Shown: piece after piece, positions 45,132 through 54,073 of the stretch
Position numbering within the stretch: the stretch's first letter is position 1
How the letters are laid out: every line of letters starts with the position of its first letter
Assembly (NCBI GenBank): GCA_035306065.1
Contig: DATGOL010000092.1
Location: 9,825-73,824, forward strand
DNA length: 64,000 nucleotides
DNA from: JBBQHX01 sp035306065
GTDB taxonomy: Bacteria > Gemmatimonadota > Gemmatimonadetes > Gemmatimonadales > Gemmatimonadaceae
Direction of reading: 5' to 3'
Translations under genes and position numbers: made by a program
Notes under the pieces: generated by a model
What the model saw: only the letters and a program-made list of their open reading frames with translations
Told to the model about the DNA's origin: nothing
Database searches by the model: none

Positions 45132-46694
45132 ATGCAGTCCCGTTTCACCATATCCCACTCGATGACGTCCGCCGCCGCCAGCCAGTCCGCAGGTTCTCAG
45201 CCCGTACAGTTGACTCCTCCGGGGAGCCAGGGGTCCGGGTCCATACGACAGATTGCGGGTGCCACCCTGGCGCCGCTCGTGTTCGTTGGCGTGCTCATGG
45301 GCTCGTTCGAGACTCTCTCGCCCGAGGCTCACCGGCTGGCCGCGATCATGGCAGCGGTGGTGGTACTCTGGGTAACCGAGGCCATTCCACTCACCGTCAC
45401 CGCACTGCTCGGCGCGGCGATGGCGGTGGTTCTGCGCGTTGCGCCTGCCCGCGAGGTGTTCGCCCCGTTTGCAGACCCGCTGATGTTCCTGTTCATCGGC
45501 GCGTTCATACTTGCCCGGGCGATCTTCGTGCACAGGCTGGATCGTCGTGTTGCCTATGCGGTGCTGTCGCTGCCATGGGTTGGAGCCCGGCCTTCGCGCG
45601 TGCTCTTCGCGTTCGGCCTCACGACGGCCGGACTTTCGGCGTGGATGTCGAACACGGCGACCACGGCGATGATGTTCGGCATCGGTCTCTCCATCCTGCA
45701 CGTGATGCTGGGCAACGACGGGGAGAACGGAGCCAGGACGGGCGTGGACCCGCGTTATGCAACAGGCCTCATGCTCATGACTGCGTTCGCCGCATCCATC
45801 GGCGGACTCGCCACTCCGGTGGGCACACCACCCAACGTGATCGGGCTTGGATTCATCCGTGAACTCACGGGCGTGGAGTTCAGCTTCTTCCGCTGGATGA
45901 TGCTCGCTGTACCGATCGTGGTGGTGATGTTCATTGGGCTGTTCACCTATCTGAACGCGCTCTCGCCTGCTGGCGTGAAGGAGTTGCCGGGCGGTGCGGC
46001 AATGCTGCGCAATGAGCGCTCGAAGCTGGGCAAATGGACGCAGGGCCAGCGGTCCACCACCATCGCCTTCGGGGTTACCATAGCACTCTGGGTGATACCC
46101 GGGATAATTGCGCTGGTAGTTGGCGAGCGCAGCGAGCTCTACCTGACGATCAATCGCAGCGTGCCCGAGAGTGTTGCAGCACTGGTGGGTGCGGTGCTGC
46201 TGTTCATCCTGCCTGGCGATGAGGGAGAGCGCGCGATCACCTGGAACGACGCGGTGAAGATAGACTGGGGAGTCGTGCTGCTGTACGGCGGAGGATTTGC
46301 GCTTGGTGTGCTCTCCTTCCAGACAGGACTAGCGGAATCACTTGGCCGGGCGATGGCGGCATGGCTGCCGTTGAGCGGGGAGTTCGGGCTGCTGGTGGCG
46401 GCCGTGATAATCGCGGTACTGTTGAGTGAGACAACGTCGAACACGGCGTCGGCCAACATGATTGTACCGGTGGTCATCTCGATTGCCACCGCGTCAGGCA
46501 TGGACCCCGTTCAGCCCGCGCTCGGCGCAACGATTGCGGCCAGCCTCGGCTTCATGCTGCCCGTGAGTACACCGTGTAACGCCATTGTTTACGGGTCGGG
46601 GCTGGTGCCGCTGTCAAAGATGATAAAGTACGGGGCGTTGCTGGATATCATCGGTATCGTGGTGGTGATAACCGCGGTGTGGATCCTGGCTTGA
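45132..46694 (+). CDS. DASS/SLC13 anion symporter, 520 aa
   Basis: Inner-membrane sodium-coupled dicarboxylate or sulfate transporter. It has both SNT motifs, MSNTATTAMM and ETTSNTASANM, and the GTPPNVIGLG and VSTPCNAIVYGSG hairpin segments. About twelve hydrophobic stretches. The N-terminus is a Ser/Pro-rich cytoplasmic tail. Starts at 45111 (TTG), 45132 or 45162 are possible; I favour an ATG but no ribosome site decides. Divergent from the porin across 168 bp. Confidence 0.9.
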   Translation: MQSRFTISHSMTSAAASQSAGSQPVQLTPPGSQGSGSIRQIAGATLAPLVFVGVLMGSFETLSPEAHRLAAIMAAVVVLWVTEAIPLTVTALLGAAMAVVLRVAPAREVFAPFADPLMFLFIGAFILARAIFVHRLDRRVAYAVLSLPWVGARPSRVLFAFGLTTAGLSAWMSNTATTAMMFGIGLSILHVMLGNDGENGARTGVDPRYATGLMLMTAFAASIGGLATPVGTPPNVIGLGFIRELTGVEFSFFRWMMLAVPIVVVMFIGLFTYLNALSPAGVKELPGGAAMLRNERSKLGKWTQGQRSTTIAFGVTIALWVIPGIIALVVGERSELYLTINRSVPESVAALVGAVLLFILPGDEGERAITWNDAVKIDWGVVLLYGGGFALGVLSFQTGLAESLGRAMAAWLPLSGEFGLLVAAVIIAVLLSETTSNTASANMIVPVVISIATASGMDPVQPALGATIAASLGFMLPVSTPCNAIVYGSGLVPLSKMIKYGALLDIIGIVVVITAVWILA

Positions 46695-46713
46695 AAGACT
46701 GTGCGCAAAGGGA

Positions 46714-46757
46714 GAGCCGGTGCGCAGGCAGGTGTATCGCGCCCGACCCACCGGCTC
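46714..46757. terminator. Weak hairpin between convergent genes
   Basis: GAGCCGGTG (46714-46722) pairs with CACCGGCTC (46749-46757) over a 26-nt loop, 20 bp after the transporter stop. No T tract. Confidence 0.35.
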
Positions 46758-46767
46758 CCAACGCGGT

Positions 46768-48087
46768 TCAGTAAATCAGATACGGTGCACGAAGTCGTTC
46801 AAACTCCGCACTCTCCGCACGCCACGAGTCGAGCAATGCGCTCACTCCGTCCGCACTCTCAACCGCCGCACGCGCACGGGTCGTCCCCGTCAGGCGCTCC
46901 AGCCACTCTGCGCGCCATTCGAAGTTCGAAATGTGCCTGCTGCGGATAGCGCGCAGCATGTGTATGCCTACATCCGCCGGACGCACAGAGTTGCGGTCGG
47001 TTACCTCTACCTGAACCATCGGGATCGTCTCTCCTCCCCACTTCTGGCCGGCGTCAACCGTACGCTCAGTGGAGGAAAATCGCACTCCGGGTAGCGCCAG
47101 GTCGTTGAGGTCTTCCGCCACCGCGGCAGCATCCAGCCACTTCGCACCTACGAGCTGGAACGGCAGGTCTGTTCCGCGGCCCTCACTCAGGTTCGTGGCT
47201 TCGAAAAACACTGTTCCGGTGTAAAGCAGCGTGGCATCCACCGAACGGAGGTTGGGCGACGGATTCACCCACTCGATGCCCGTGTCGTCGAACCACATGT
47301 CGCGCGAATAGCCGTCCATTGGAATTACGGTGAGGTCAACCTTCACCTGGCCGGTACCAACGAGGTACCTCAGCAACTCGCCCGGCGTGAGGCCATAGCG
47401 AAGCGCCACCGGGTACTGCCCAACGAAAGACGCCCAGCGCTGCTCGAGAACGCCACCCTGCACGATGTCGGCACGAATCGGATTCGGACGGTCGAGCACC
47501 ATGAACGGTATGCCGAGGCTACCCGCCTTCTCGGCGGCAAGTGCCATGGTCCACACGTAGGTATATACGCGCGCGCCTGCGTCCTGAATGTCGTACACGA
47601 GGAAATCCAGGCCGGCGAGCATGGAATCGGTTGGGACGCGCGTTTCGCCGTACAGCGAGTGGATTGGCAGGCCGGTACGATCGTCGAGTCCACTGGCCAC
47701 CTTCTCGCCGGCATCTGCAGCGCCACGAATGCCGTGCTCCGGTGAGAACAGTGCAACGAGTTCCACGCCGGGTGCGCTCTTCAGCAGGTCAATGGAGCTG
47801 GTACCGGTGAGGTCGCGTCCGGAGTGGTTGGTGATGAGACCCACGCGCTTGCCCTCAAGCAGGTGGAGTGAGTCTCGAAGCAGTACTTCCACGCCCGGAA
47901 TGACGCCGGCGGATTCACCTGCTGCGGAGGACGCTTGCCGCTCAGCACCTGCCGACGCGCCGGCGCATGCGATGAGAGGCAGTGCCAGGACCACCGCGAG
48001 CGCACGCGCCTCCCTGAGAAAGCGCGATCCGGAGGTGTTGCGGCGGCCGACGACTGATGCGGAAAGTCTGGTCACGGTGAATGGCAT
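46768..48087 (-). CDS. DUF1343 protein, NamZ-like exo-beta-N-acetylmuramidase, lipoprotein, 439 aa
   Basis: Family GH171, whose member NamZ removes terminal N-acetylmuramic acid from peptidoglycan fragments. Blocks: VGLITNHSGRDL, ALFSPEHGIRG, LDFLVYDIQDAGARVYTY, VLDRPNPIRAD, EGRGTDLPFQLVGA. A lipobox LIAC at Cys41 follows a long basic leader, so it would be a lipoprotein. The start ATG at 48087 removes a long unsupported extension. Supports muropeptide salvage at the envelope. Confidence 0.9.
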   Translation of the reverse strand: MPFTVTRLSASVVGRRNTSGSRFLREARALAVVLALPLIACAGASAGAERQASSAAGESAGVIPGVEVLLRDSLHLLEGKRVGLITNHSGRDLTGTSSIDLLKSAPGVELVALFSPEHGIRGAADAGEKVASGLDDRTGLPIHSLYGETRVPTDSMLAGLDFLVYDIQDAGARVYTYVWTMALAAEKAGSLGIPFMVLDRPNPIRADIVQGGVLEQRWASFVGQYPVALRYGLTPGELLRYLVGTGQVKVDLTVIPMDGYSRDMWFDDTGIEWVNPSPNLRSVDATLLYTGTVFFEATNLSEGRGTDLPFQLVGAKWLDAAAVAEDLNDLALPGVRFSSTERTVDAGQKWGGETIPMVQVEVTDRNSVRPADVGIHMLRAIRSRHISNFEWRAEWLERLTGTTRARAAVESADGVSALLDSWRAESAEFERLRAPYLIY

Positions 48088-48202
48088 GGGCGGGCTGATC
48101 GGCTGAAGGCAGATGCCAGGCGGGCTGGCGCGGGATGGCGAGCAGGAATGAAAGGGAGGAGCGGCGAAGGGACGATTTGCTGCGTGCTGGTAGGCGGCGA
48201 GT

Positions 48203-48221
48203 GAACGATACTGTATCGTTC
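48203..48221. promoter_or_regulatory. 19-bp palindrome GAACGATACTGTATCGTTC
   Basis: Perfect 9-bp arms around a central T, in the 284-bp gap between the NamZ-like gene and the tailed membrane protein gene. A CCCGAG/CTCGGG pair follows at 48221-48240. Candidate operator or attenuator. The 284-bp gap holds no gene that I can support. Confidence 0.5.
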
Positions 48222-48371
48222 CCGAGTCAGTTACCTCGGGGACTTGGGGATGGCACGCCCACGGAATATCATGCCCGGGTTCCATACCGACGCGGATCCG
48301 TTCGCTGCGGCTCTCGCAGGCTGCAAAACGCTACCGGCAATCCGCAGAGTCAACCTTGTTGGAGAGAATCA

Positions 48372-49247
48372 GTGTTCTTTGCCCTCCTGATCGTCACGTT
48401 CGTCGTGGCATTTCTAACGTCGGCGCTCGTCGCACGGCTGTTTGGCAGCTCCATTCGCAGCATTCTCGACCGCATCGTGTCGCCCGAACTGAGCTCGGCA
48501 TGGTACCGCTACCTGCTGTTCGCGATCATGGTGGTGGGCGTGTCGGGCGGAGTGCGGCTGTATGACCTGCGTGAGTTTACGCGTCCGCGCGGCCCCAATG
48601 AGAGCCTTGCGCCCCTGGCGCTAACGGCCGAGCGGTGGACGCTGGAGGTGTATGCCACGATAATCTCCACGCTGCAGCGTGTGGCCGTGCTGCTGTTCGT
48701 ATTCTTCCTGATTTCGCTGTTTGCGTACGTGGTGATCCGGATTTTCGAGCGGATCGAGGCGCGACGTGAGATGAAGGATCTGCGTGAGCGTCGTGAAGCG
48801 CGGGACGCAGCGAGCGAACGCAATACGCGCGGGGAGCGAGTGCGCGAGGAGCGGAGCCAGGCACGCAGGGAACAGCTCGTTCGTCGTGAGTCGGTGCGCA
48901 GGGTGTCGGCAGATGAGCCGCAGCGTTCGTCGCGTGGCGAGGGCGATCGCGATCGCGTGGGGTCGCGCGGTTCGAACGGCGGCGGTCGCGAGCGCAGTCG
49001 ATCGGAGCGTCCGCGCCACGCGTCTCCTACCGACCCGGTGGATGACGCAGGTGATCGTGATGTGGCTTCGGAGAGTGGCGAGAGCGCCGATTCGCCCGCC
49101 CGCCGGCGCCGCAGGAGAACCAGCCGTCGCGAGCGAGGTGGTGGAAGCGGCAGCTCGGAACGTGGCGAGCAGCGTGGTAGCCAGGAGGGAGGTTCGGAGC
49201 AGCCCAACGGGGGAACGGAGCCTTCTCCGGAGTCCGGCGAGGAATAA
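48372..49247 (+). CDS. Membrane protein with long Arg/Ser/Glu-rich tail, 291 aa
   Basis: Unknown function. Three hydrophobic segments (about 1-22, 50-68, 100-130), then a helical charged region and an extended tail (about 140-291) of Arg, Ser, Glu, Gly and Asp with RRRRRRTSRR-like runs. The tail would be cytoplasmic and disordered, and could bind nucleic acid or phospholipid headgroups. The GTG at 48372 follows GGAGAGAATCA, a good ribosome site. Convergent with the helicase gene. Confidence 0.75.
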   Translation: MFFALLIVTFVVAFLTSALVARLFGSSIRSILDRIVSPELSSAWYRYLLFAIMVVGVSGGVRLYDLREFTRPRGPNESLAPLALTAERWTLEVYATIISTLQRVAVLLFVFFLISLFAYVVIRIFERIEARREMKDLRERREARDAASERNTRGERVREERSQARREQLVRRESVRRVSADEPQRSSRGEGDRDRVGSRGSNGGGRERSRSERPRHASPTDPVDDAGDRDVASESGESADSPARRRRRRTSRRERGGGSGSSERGEQRGSQEGGSEQPNGGTEPSPESGEE

Positions 49248-49289
49248 CGGGCGCAAAGGCGCTCTCAGCCCCCCGTCCCCCGTTACCCG

Positions 49290-51800
49290 TTACATGTTGC
49301 CCTCCTCCGGCCACCTGTGCTTCGGGTACCGCCCTTTCATCTCCTTCCGAACGTCGTGGTAGCTGGTGCGCCAGAAGCCGGCCAGGTCACTCGTTACCTG
49401 CACCGGCCTGCGCGCCGGCGACAGCAGGTGCAACACCAGCGGTACCCGACCCCGTCCAACGGCAGGCGTGTCCGTCATCCCGAAGAACTCCTGGATGCGC
49501 TCCGCCAGCACGGGTGCTGCAGGGTTGGAGTAGTCCACCGCTACACGCCTGCCTGACGGCATGCTGATGTGCGTGGGCGCCAGTTCATTCAGCGCCTCAC
49601 GCTGCTTCCACGACAGCCGTGACAGCAGCGCCTCGTGCAGGTTCACCTGTTCCAGCTCGGTGCGTCGTCGTACGCCGGCCAGGAATGGCAGAAGCCATTC
49701 TTCCAGCATGTCGAGAAGCGCGCCGGGAGACATGTCGGGCCATTCGTCAGGCTCATGCAGGGCTGCAAAGGCCAGCCGCTCGCGCAAGCGAACGGATTCC
49801 GCTGCCCACGGCAGGCTCTCCAGGCCTTCGGCACGGATGTGCGCCAACAATGCCTGAGCCACCTGATCGTCAGGCAGGTTCGTGACGGCGGCTTCGCGCA
49901 GCACGATCGCTCCCAGCTGCTCGCGGCGCAGCGCAACCACCGATTCGGTTCGCTCGTTCCATGCGATGCTCTCCGTGCGCATCACCTGGTGCCCGAACAG
50001 CTGCAGTACATCCGCCTCCTCCAGCGGGGCGGCCAGTGCAATTCGTGCTTCCGGTCGGCGACCATCGGTTTCCGCCACCGCCAGCCACTCGTTCCGTGCC
50101 AGCGAGGAGTGCGAGGCCAGTGCGGCGCCGGTTCCGCTTCGCATCAGGTAGCGCATGTCCTGCCTGCGCCGTGCCACACGATCGGGATAGGCGAGCGCCA
50201 GCACCTGTCCTGCTCCTCCATGATCGGCAGCAGTGTCCACCGGCACTTCCATTCTGCGGCGGAAGTCCCTGGACTGGCGCCTGACGCGCTCGAGAGCTCC
50301 GCGGTCTGCAATGGAACCGCCCATGTGTCCCTCGCGCCCGTCGAACGCCAGCGCGAGCCTGAGTCGAATGTCCGCGTCAGGCGCGCCGGCGTCGCCACGC
50401 AGCAGGTCGCGTTCACCGAGCAGTGCTGCGACCTCGCAAGCAGTGGCGAGCAGCTCCATGCCGAGCTCACGTGAGGCGAGAAGCATGTGCGCAATACGCG
50501 GGTGCACGGGCAGTTCGGCCATGCGTCTTCCATGCTGCGTGATGCGACAGTCGGGTCCAGTCTCCAGTGCGTTCAGTTCGCGCAGAAGCTCGCGCGCCTG
50601 TGACAACGCGCCGGCCGGCGGCTGGTCCAGCCATGCGAGCTCGCCTGGCTCCTGCACGCCGGCCGCGGCAAGCTCGAGTGCGAGAGGGGCAAGATCCGCC
50701 TCCAGGATTTCCGGCGCGGGATGCGATTGCAAAGATGCATGCTCGTGCTCGGCCCACAGCCGGATGCACACGCCGGGAGCCTGCCTGCCGGCGCGTCCCG
50801 CTCTCTGCTCCGCCGCCGCACGAGAGACACGTACGGTCGTGAGGCTCGTCATGCCGCTGCGCGGGTCGAACCTCGGGATGCGTGCGAGCCCCGCATCCAC
50901 CACGCTTCGCACTCCATCTATCGTCAGGCTCGACTCGGCGATCGAGGTGGCGATAACCACCTTGCGTACTCCCGCAGCGGCCGGGGCGAGGGCCGCGTCC
51001 TGCATGCCCGGAGGAAGACTTCCATGCAACGGGAATATGCGCACTGCGGCGGGTGCCTCGTCGCGCTCGAGCGCGTCCAGCAGTACAGCCTCTGTTCGGC
51101 GGATCTCTGCCGCGCCCGGCAGGAACACGAGTACGTCTCCCTCGGTGGCCTGCAGCGCCTCACGAACCGCAGAGGCGGCAGCGCCCTCGATTCGCTGTTC
51201 CGGGCGGGGCGAACGCCAACGAACCTCAACGGGATGTGTGCGCCCTTCACTCCGGATAACCGGCGCCGGCCCGCCAGCCGACAGCAGTGCGGCAACCGGC
51301 TCCACATCCAGTGTGGCAGACATCACCAGAATGCGCAGGTCGTCTCGCAGAACGGTGCGCGTCTGCTCAACGAGTGCCAGCCCCAGGTCTGCGTTCAGTG
51401 ACCGCTCGTGGAACTCGTCAAAGATGACGGCTGCGTATTCCTCCAGTGCGGGATTGGACTGGAGCATGCGTGCGAGTACACCCTCGGTTACCACCTCGAT
51501 GCGTGTGGCAGCGGACACCCGGGTCTCCAGGCGCATGCGGTAGCCGACGGTCCGGCCCACCTGCTCGTTGAGCAGGGTGGCCATGCGACGGGCTGCAGCC
51601 CTCGCAGCCAGCCGACGCGGCTCGAGCATTACGATGCGTCGGTCGTTCAGCCATTGCGCACCGAGAAGCGCAAGCGGAACGACAGTCGTTTTCCCCGCGC
51701 CCGGCGGCGCCACGAGAACCGCCGACGTCCCCGCTTCGAGGGAGCGCAGCAGCTCGGGGAGAACGTCGCGGATCGGGAGGTTCGGCAGGTTCGGCAGCAT
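49290..51800 (-). CDS. hrpB: ATP-dependent DExH helicase HrpB, 836 aa
   Basis: RNA helicase of the DEAH/RHA group. Walker A APPGAGKTT (31-39), DEFH at 128-131, and RAGRAGR near 355 match HrpB, and the C-terminal HrpB domain (about 640-830) is present. The start at 51800 fits the family (MLPNLPNLPIRDVLPEL); the ATG at 51860 is 20 codons longer. Role in bacteria poorly defined; E. coli HrpB is not essential. Confidence 0.92.
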   Translation of the reverse strand: MLPNLPNLPIRDVLPELLRSLEAGTSAVLVAPPGAGKTTVVPLALLGAQWLNDRRIVMLEPRRLAARAAARRMATLLNEQVGRTVGYRMRLETRVSAATRIEVVTEGVLARMLQSNPALEEYAAVIFDEFHERSLNADLGLALVEQTRTVLRDDLRILVMSATLDVEPVAALLSAGGPAPVIRSEGRTHPVEVRWRSPRPEQRIEGAAASAVREALQATEGDVLVFLPGAAEIRRTEAVLLDALERDEAPAAVRIFPLHGSLPPGMQDAALAPAAAGVRKVVIATSIAESSLTIDGVRSVVDAGLARIPRFDPRSGMTSLTTVRVSRAAAEQRAGRAGRQAPGVCIRLWAEHEHASLQSHPAPEILEADLAPLALELAAAGVQEPGELAWLDQPPAGALSQARELLRELNALETGPDCRITQHGRRMAELPVHPRIAHMLLASRELGMELLATACEVAALLGERDLLRGDAGAPDADIRLRLALAFDGREGHMGGSIADRGALERVRRQSRDFRRRMEVPVDTAADHGGAGQVLALAYPDRVARRRQDMRYLMRSGTGAALASHSSLARNEWLAVAETDGRRPEARIALAAPLEEADVLQLFGHQVMRTESIAWNERTESVVALRREQLGAIVLREAAVTNLPDDQVAQALLAHIRAEGLESLPWAAESVRLRERLAFAALHEPDEWPDMSPGALLDMLEEWLLPFLAGVRRRTELEQVNLHEALLSRLSWKQREALNELAPTHISMPSGRRVAVDYSNPAAPVLAERIQEFFGMTDTPAVGRGRVPLVLHLLSPARRPVQVTSDLAGFWRTSYHDVRKEMKGRYPKHRWPEEGNM

Positions 51801-51886
51801 TCGATGGGAACATGGCCGTCTCGCGCCGCACACACCATCTTCCCCAGCCATAACCCCCACACCACCCCAACGATCCTCACCGGAAC

Positions 51887-52960
51887 ATGCACCTTCCCCG
51901 TGTTTTCATTCTCCTGGCATTCGCAGTGGCATGCACAGGCAACGCTGAACCGGGATTACCGGAAGCCACTGCAAGCCGCTCCGCCCCGGACAGCATGCGA
52001 CTCACGCACCTCGTGAGCAGCACGGACGCCCTGCTGCAGGCCGTGAGTGTGGTGGACGAGAGCGTGGTGTGGGTGAGTGGGCACCGGGGCACCGTGCTGC
52101 GCACAACGGACGGCGGGCAGAGTTGGGAGCGCCTTGCGGTGCAGGGTGCCGATTCGCTGGAATTTCGGGACGTGCACGCCTCCAGCGCGCGCGAAGCATG
52201 GCTGCTGAGTTCCGGTCCGGGTGACGTGTCCAGGGTGTATCACACCACCAACGGCGGAAGTTCCTGGCGGCTCCTGCATCAGAATCCGGATAGCTCGGGC
52301 TTCTATGACTGCATGGACTTCACCGAGGCCGGGAGCGGGATTCTCTACGGCGACGAAGTGGATGGTGGCCTGGTGGTTCTCCGTTCGGCAGACGGCAGGA
52401 GCTGGAACCGTGTTCCGGCAAGTGCACTTCCGTCCGCGCAGGAGGGCGAGGGCGGGTTTGCCGCCAGCGGCACCTGCGTGCTGGCAGGCCCTGAGAATCG
52501 CGCCTGGATCGGTACGGGCAACGCCGATAGCTCCCGGGTGCTGCGAACGACGGACGGTGGGGTGACCTGGGCGTCGTCGCCCGTACCGCTGGCAGCAGGG
52601 AGCGGGGCCGGAATCGTTTCGCTCGCGCGGGACAGCACCGGCGTTCTCTATGCGCTGGGTGGGGACATCGGCAACCCGGATGCGGAGCCGGCACCCGTGG
52701 CGGTGTCGAACGATGAGGGGGCAACCTGGCGGCTGACGGGCGCCACGCCACTTGCAGGCGCGGTCTACGGCGCGGCTGCGAGCCCGGTGTTCCCCGGTAC
52801 GCTCGTGGCGGTCAGCCCGCGCGGACTGGCCGTGAGCCGCGACGGCGGCGCCAGCTGGCAGCTGGCCAGCAGCGAGCGCTTCTGGGCGGTTGCGTTCGCG
52901 CCGAACGGAATCGGCTGGGCGGTAGGCCCGAGAGGCGCAATCGTCCAGCTGGACGGCTGA
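51887..52960 (+). CDS. YCF48-like Asp-box lipoprotein, 357 aa
   Basis: Beta-propeller of the photosynthesis-stability-assembly-like class. Lipobox AVAC (Cys16). Six repeats contain an Asp box (TTDGGQSWERL, TTNGGSSWRLL, TTDGGVTWASS, SRDGGASWQLA and two weaker ones). Probably a binding scaffold. No clear ribosome site. Confidence 0.85.
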   Translation: MHLPRVFILLAFAVACTGNAEPGLPEATASRSAPDSMRLTHLVSSTDALLQAVSVVDESVVWVSGHRGTVLRTTDGGQSWERLAVQGADSLEFRDVHASSAREAWLLSSGPGDVSRVYHTTNGGSSWRLLHQNPDSSGFYDCMDFTEAGSGILYGDEVDGGLVVLRSADGRSWNRVPASALPSAQEGEGGFAASGTCVLAGPENRAWIGTGNADSSRVLRTTDGGVTWASSPVPLAAGSGAGIVSLARDSTGVLYALGGDIGNPDAEPAPVAVSNDEGATWRLTGATPLAGAVYGAAASPVFPGTLVAVSPRGLAVSRDGGASWQLASSERFWAVAFAPNGIGWAVGPRGAIVQLDG

Positions 52961-53044
52961 CGATCAGCCGAAGCTGCGCGCCCAAAGGCAGGCGGCTTCG
53001 AGTGAGCTGAAGCTCCCTCTTGCGCGGAATCCCAGGGAAATGAA

Positions 53045-53064
53045 TATTAGATACTCGTCTAATA
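53045..53064. promoter_or_regulatory. sdpRI operator, TATTAGA-N6-TCTAATA
   Basis: A 7-bp inverted repeat with a 6-bp spacer ends 9 bp before the ATG of the ArsR-type gene. ArsR-family repressors bind such 12-2-12-like or short palindromes, and autoregulation is the rule for SdpR. Confidence 0.65.
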
Positions 53065-53073
53065 ATCAATTCC

Positions 53074-53343
53074 ATGGACCGAACACTTCGCGCACTTGCA
53101 GACCCCACGCGACGGGAGATTGTGCGCCTCCTGCGCGCGGGTGACCTCACTGCGGGCGAGATAGCCGAGCGATTTCCGATGACTGCCGCCACGATCTCCC
53201 ACCACCTGGCCACGCTTCGAGAGGCGGAGCTGGTGAGTGCGGAGCGCCACGGCAGGACAATCGTGTATTCGCTCAATGCAACCGTGATTCAGGAACTCCT
53301 TGGAGACCTGCTCCGCAACCTTGGCGTGGGAGGAGACTCATGA
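53074..53343 (+). CDS. sdpR: ArsR-family repressor, SdpR-like, 89 aa
   Basis: Winged helix protein: MDRTLRALADPTRREIVRLL, GDLTAGEIAERFPMTAATISHHLATLREAELV, then the wing. No metal-binding Cys, as in SdpR. It overlaps sdpI by 4 bp (ATGA), and a palindrome overlaps the likely promoter. It should repress its own operon. In Bacillus, SdpI binding to the toxin SdpC relieves repression by sequestering SdpR; whether this holds here is unknown. Confidence 0.85.
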   Translation: MDRTLRALADPTRREIVRLLRAGDLTAGEIAERFPMTAATISHHLATLREAELVSAERHGRTIVYSLNATVIQELLGDLLRNLGVGGDS

Positions 53344-53993
53344 GCCGTCGCTGGATAGCGCCACTGATAATCGTCGTGATGTTTGCCGTAACACTCGCAG
53401 CCTGGGGAAGCGTGCCGGAAACGGTGCCGACGCACTGGAATGCTTCTGGCGAGGTTGATGGATGGGGAAGCAGGAGTACGCTGTTTCTGCTGCCGGTGGC
53501 GGCCGCGCTTCTGTGGGGGCTGATAGTGCTCCTGTGGCAGATCGGGCCGAGGAAGCAGAACCTCGAGCGGAGTTCGAGCACGTGGTGGCAGGTGGCCAAT
53601 ATCGTGGTACTCATGTGTTTCGGGCTGCACGTGGTGCTGCTCGGCGCGGCGTTAGGGTGGGGACTGGATGTTTCCCGCGTGATCCTGGTGCTGGTTGGCT
53701 TGTCACTGGCTCTGCTGGGCAACTACATGCCGCGGCTCAAGCCCAACTGGTGGATGGGAATTCGCACGCCGTGGACGCTGGAGAACGATGACGTGTGGCG
53801 TGAGACGCACCGGATGGGCGGGCGGTGGATGATGTTCGGCGGACTCGCGGCGGCGGCAGCGGCGCTGCTTCCTGCGCCAACCAGTACATACCTGTTCACG
53901 ACGATCGTCGTGGTGTGTGCGCTGGTGCCCGTGGTGTACTCGTACATCGCGTGGAGAAGGCTGGGAGGCGGTCCGCGGCGTGGCCGCGCCTGA
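53340..53993 (+). CDS. sdpI: SdpI-family membrane protein, 217 aa
   Basis: Six-segment inner-membrane protein. N-terminal DUF1648 part (TVPTHWNASGEVDGWGS) and the SdpI core PNWWMGIRTPWTLENDDVWRETHRMGG. In Bacillus, SdpI gives immunity to the SdpC toxin and signals via SdpR. No sdpABC genes are near, so it may guard against a foreign toxin or act in another role. Confidence 0.88.
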   Translation: MSRRWIAPLIIVVMFAVTLAAWGSVPETVPTHWNASGEVDGWGSRSTLFLLPVAAALLWGLIVLLWQIGPRKQNLERSSSTWWQVANIVVLMCFGLHVVLLGAALGWGLDVSRVILVLVGLSLALLGNYMPRLKPNWWMGIRTPWTLENDDVWRETHRMGGRWMMFGGLAAAAAALLPAPTSTYLFTTIVVVCALVPVVYSYIAWRRLGGGPRRGRA

Positions 53994-54073
53994 CGACTTA
54001 CCAGAGCATGCAACTCGCTGGCCGAGCAGGAACTCGCACGTCACATGCCTGATCCTCCCGAACTCACTACCCC

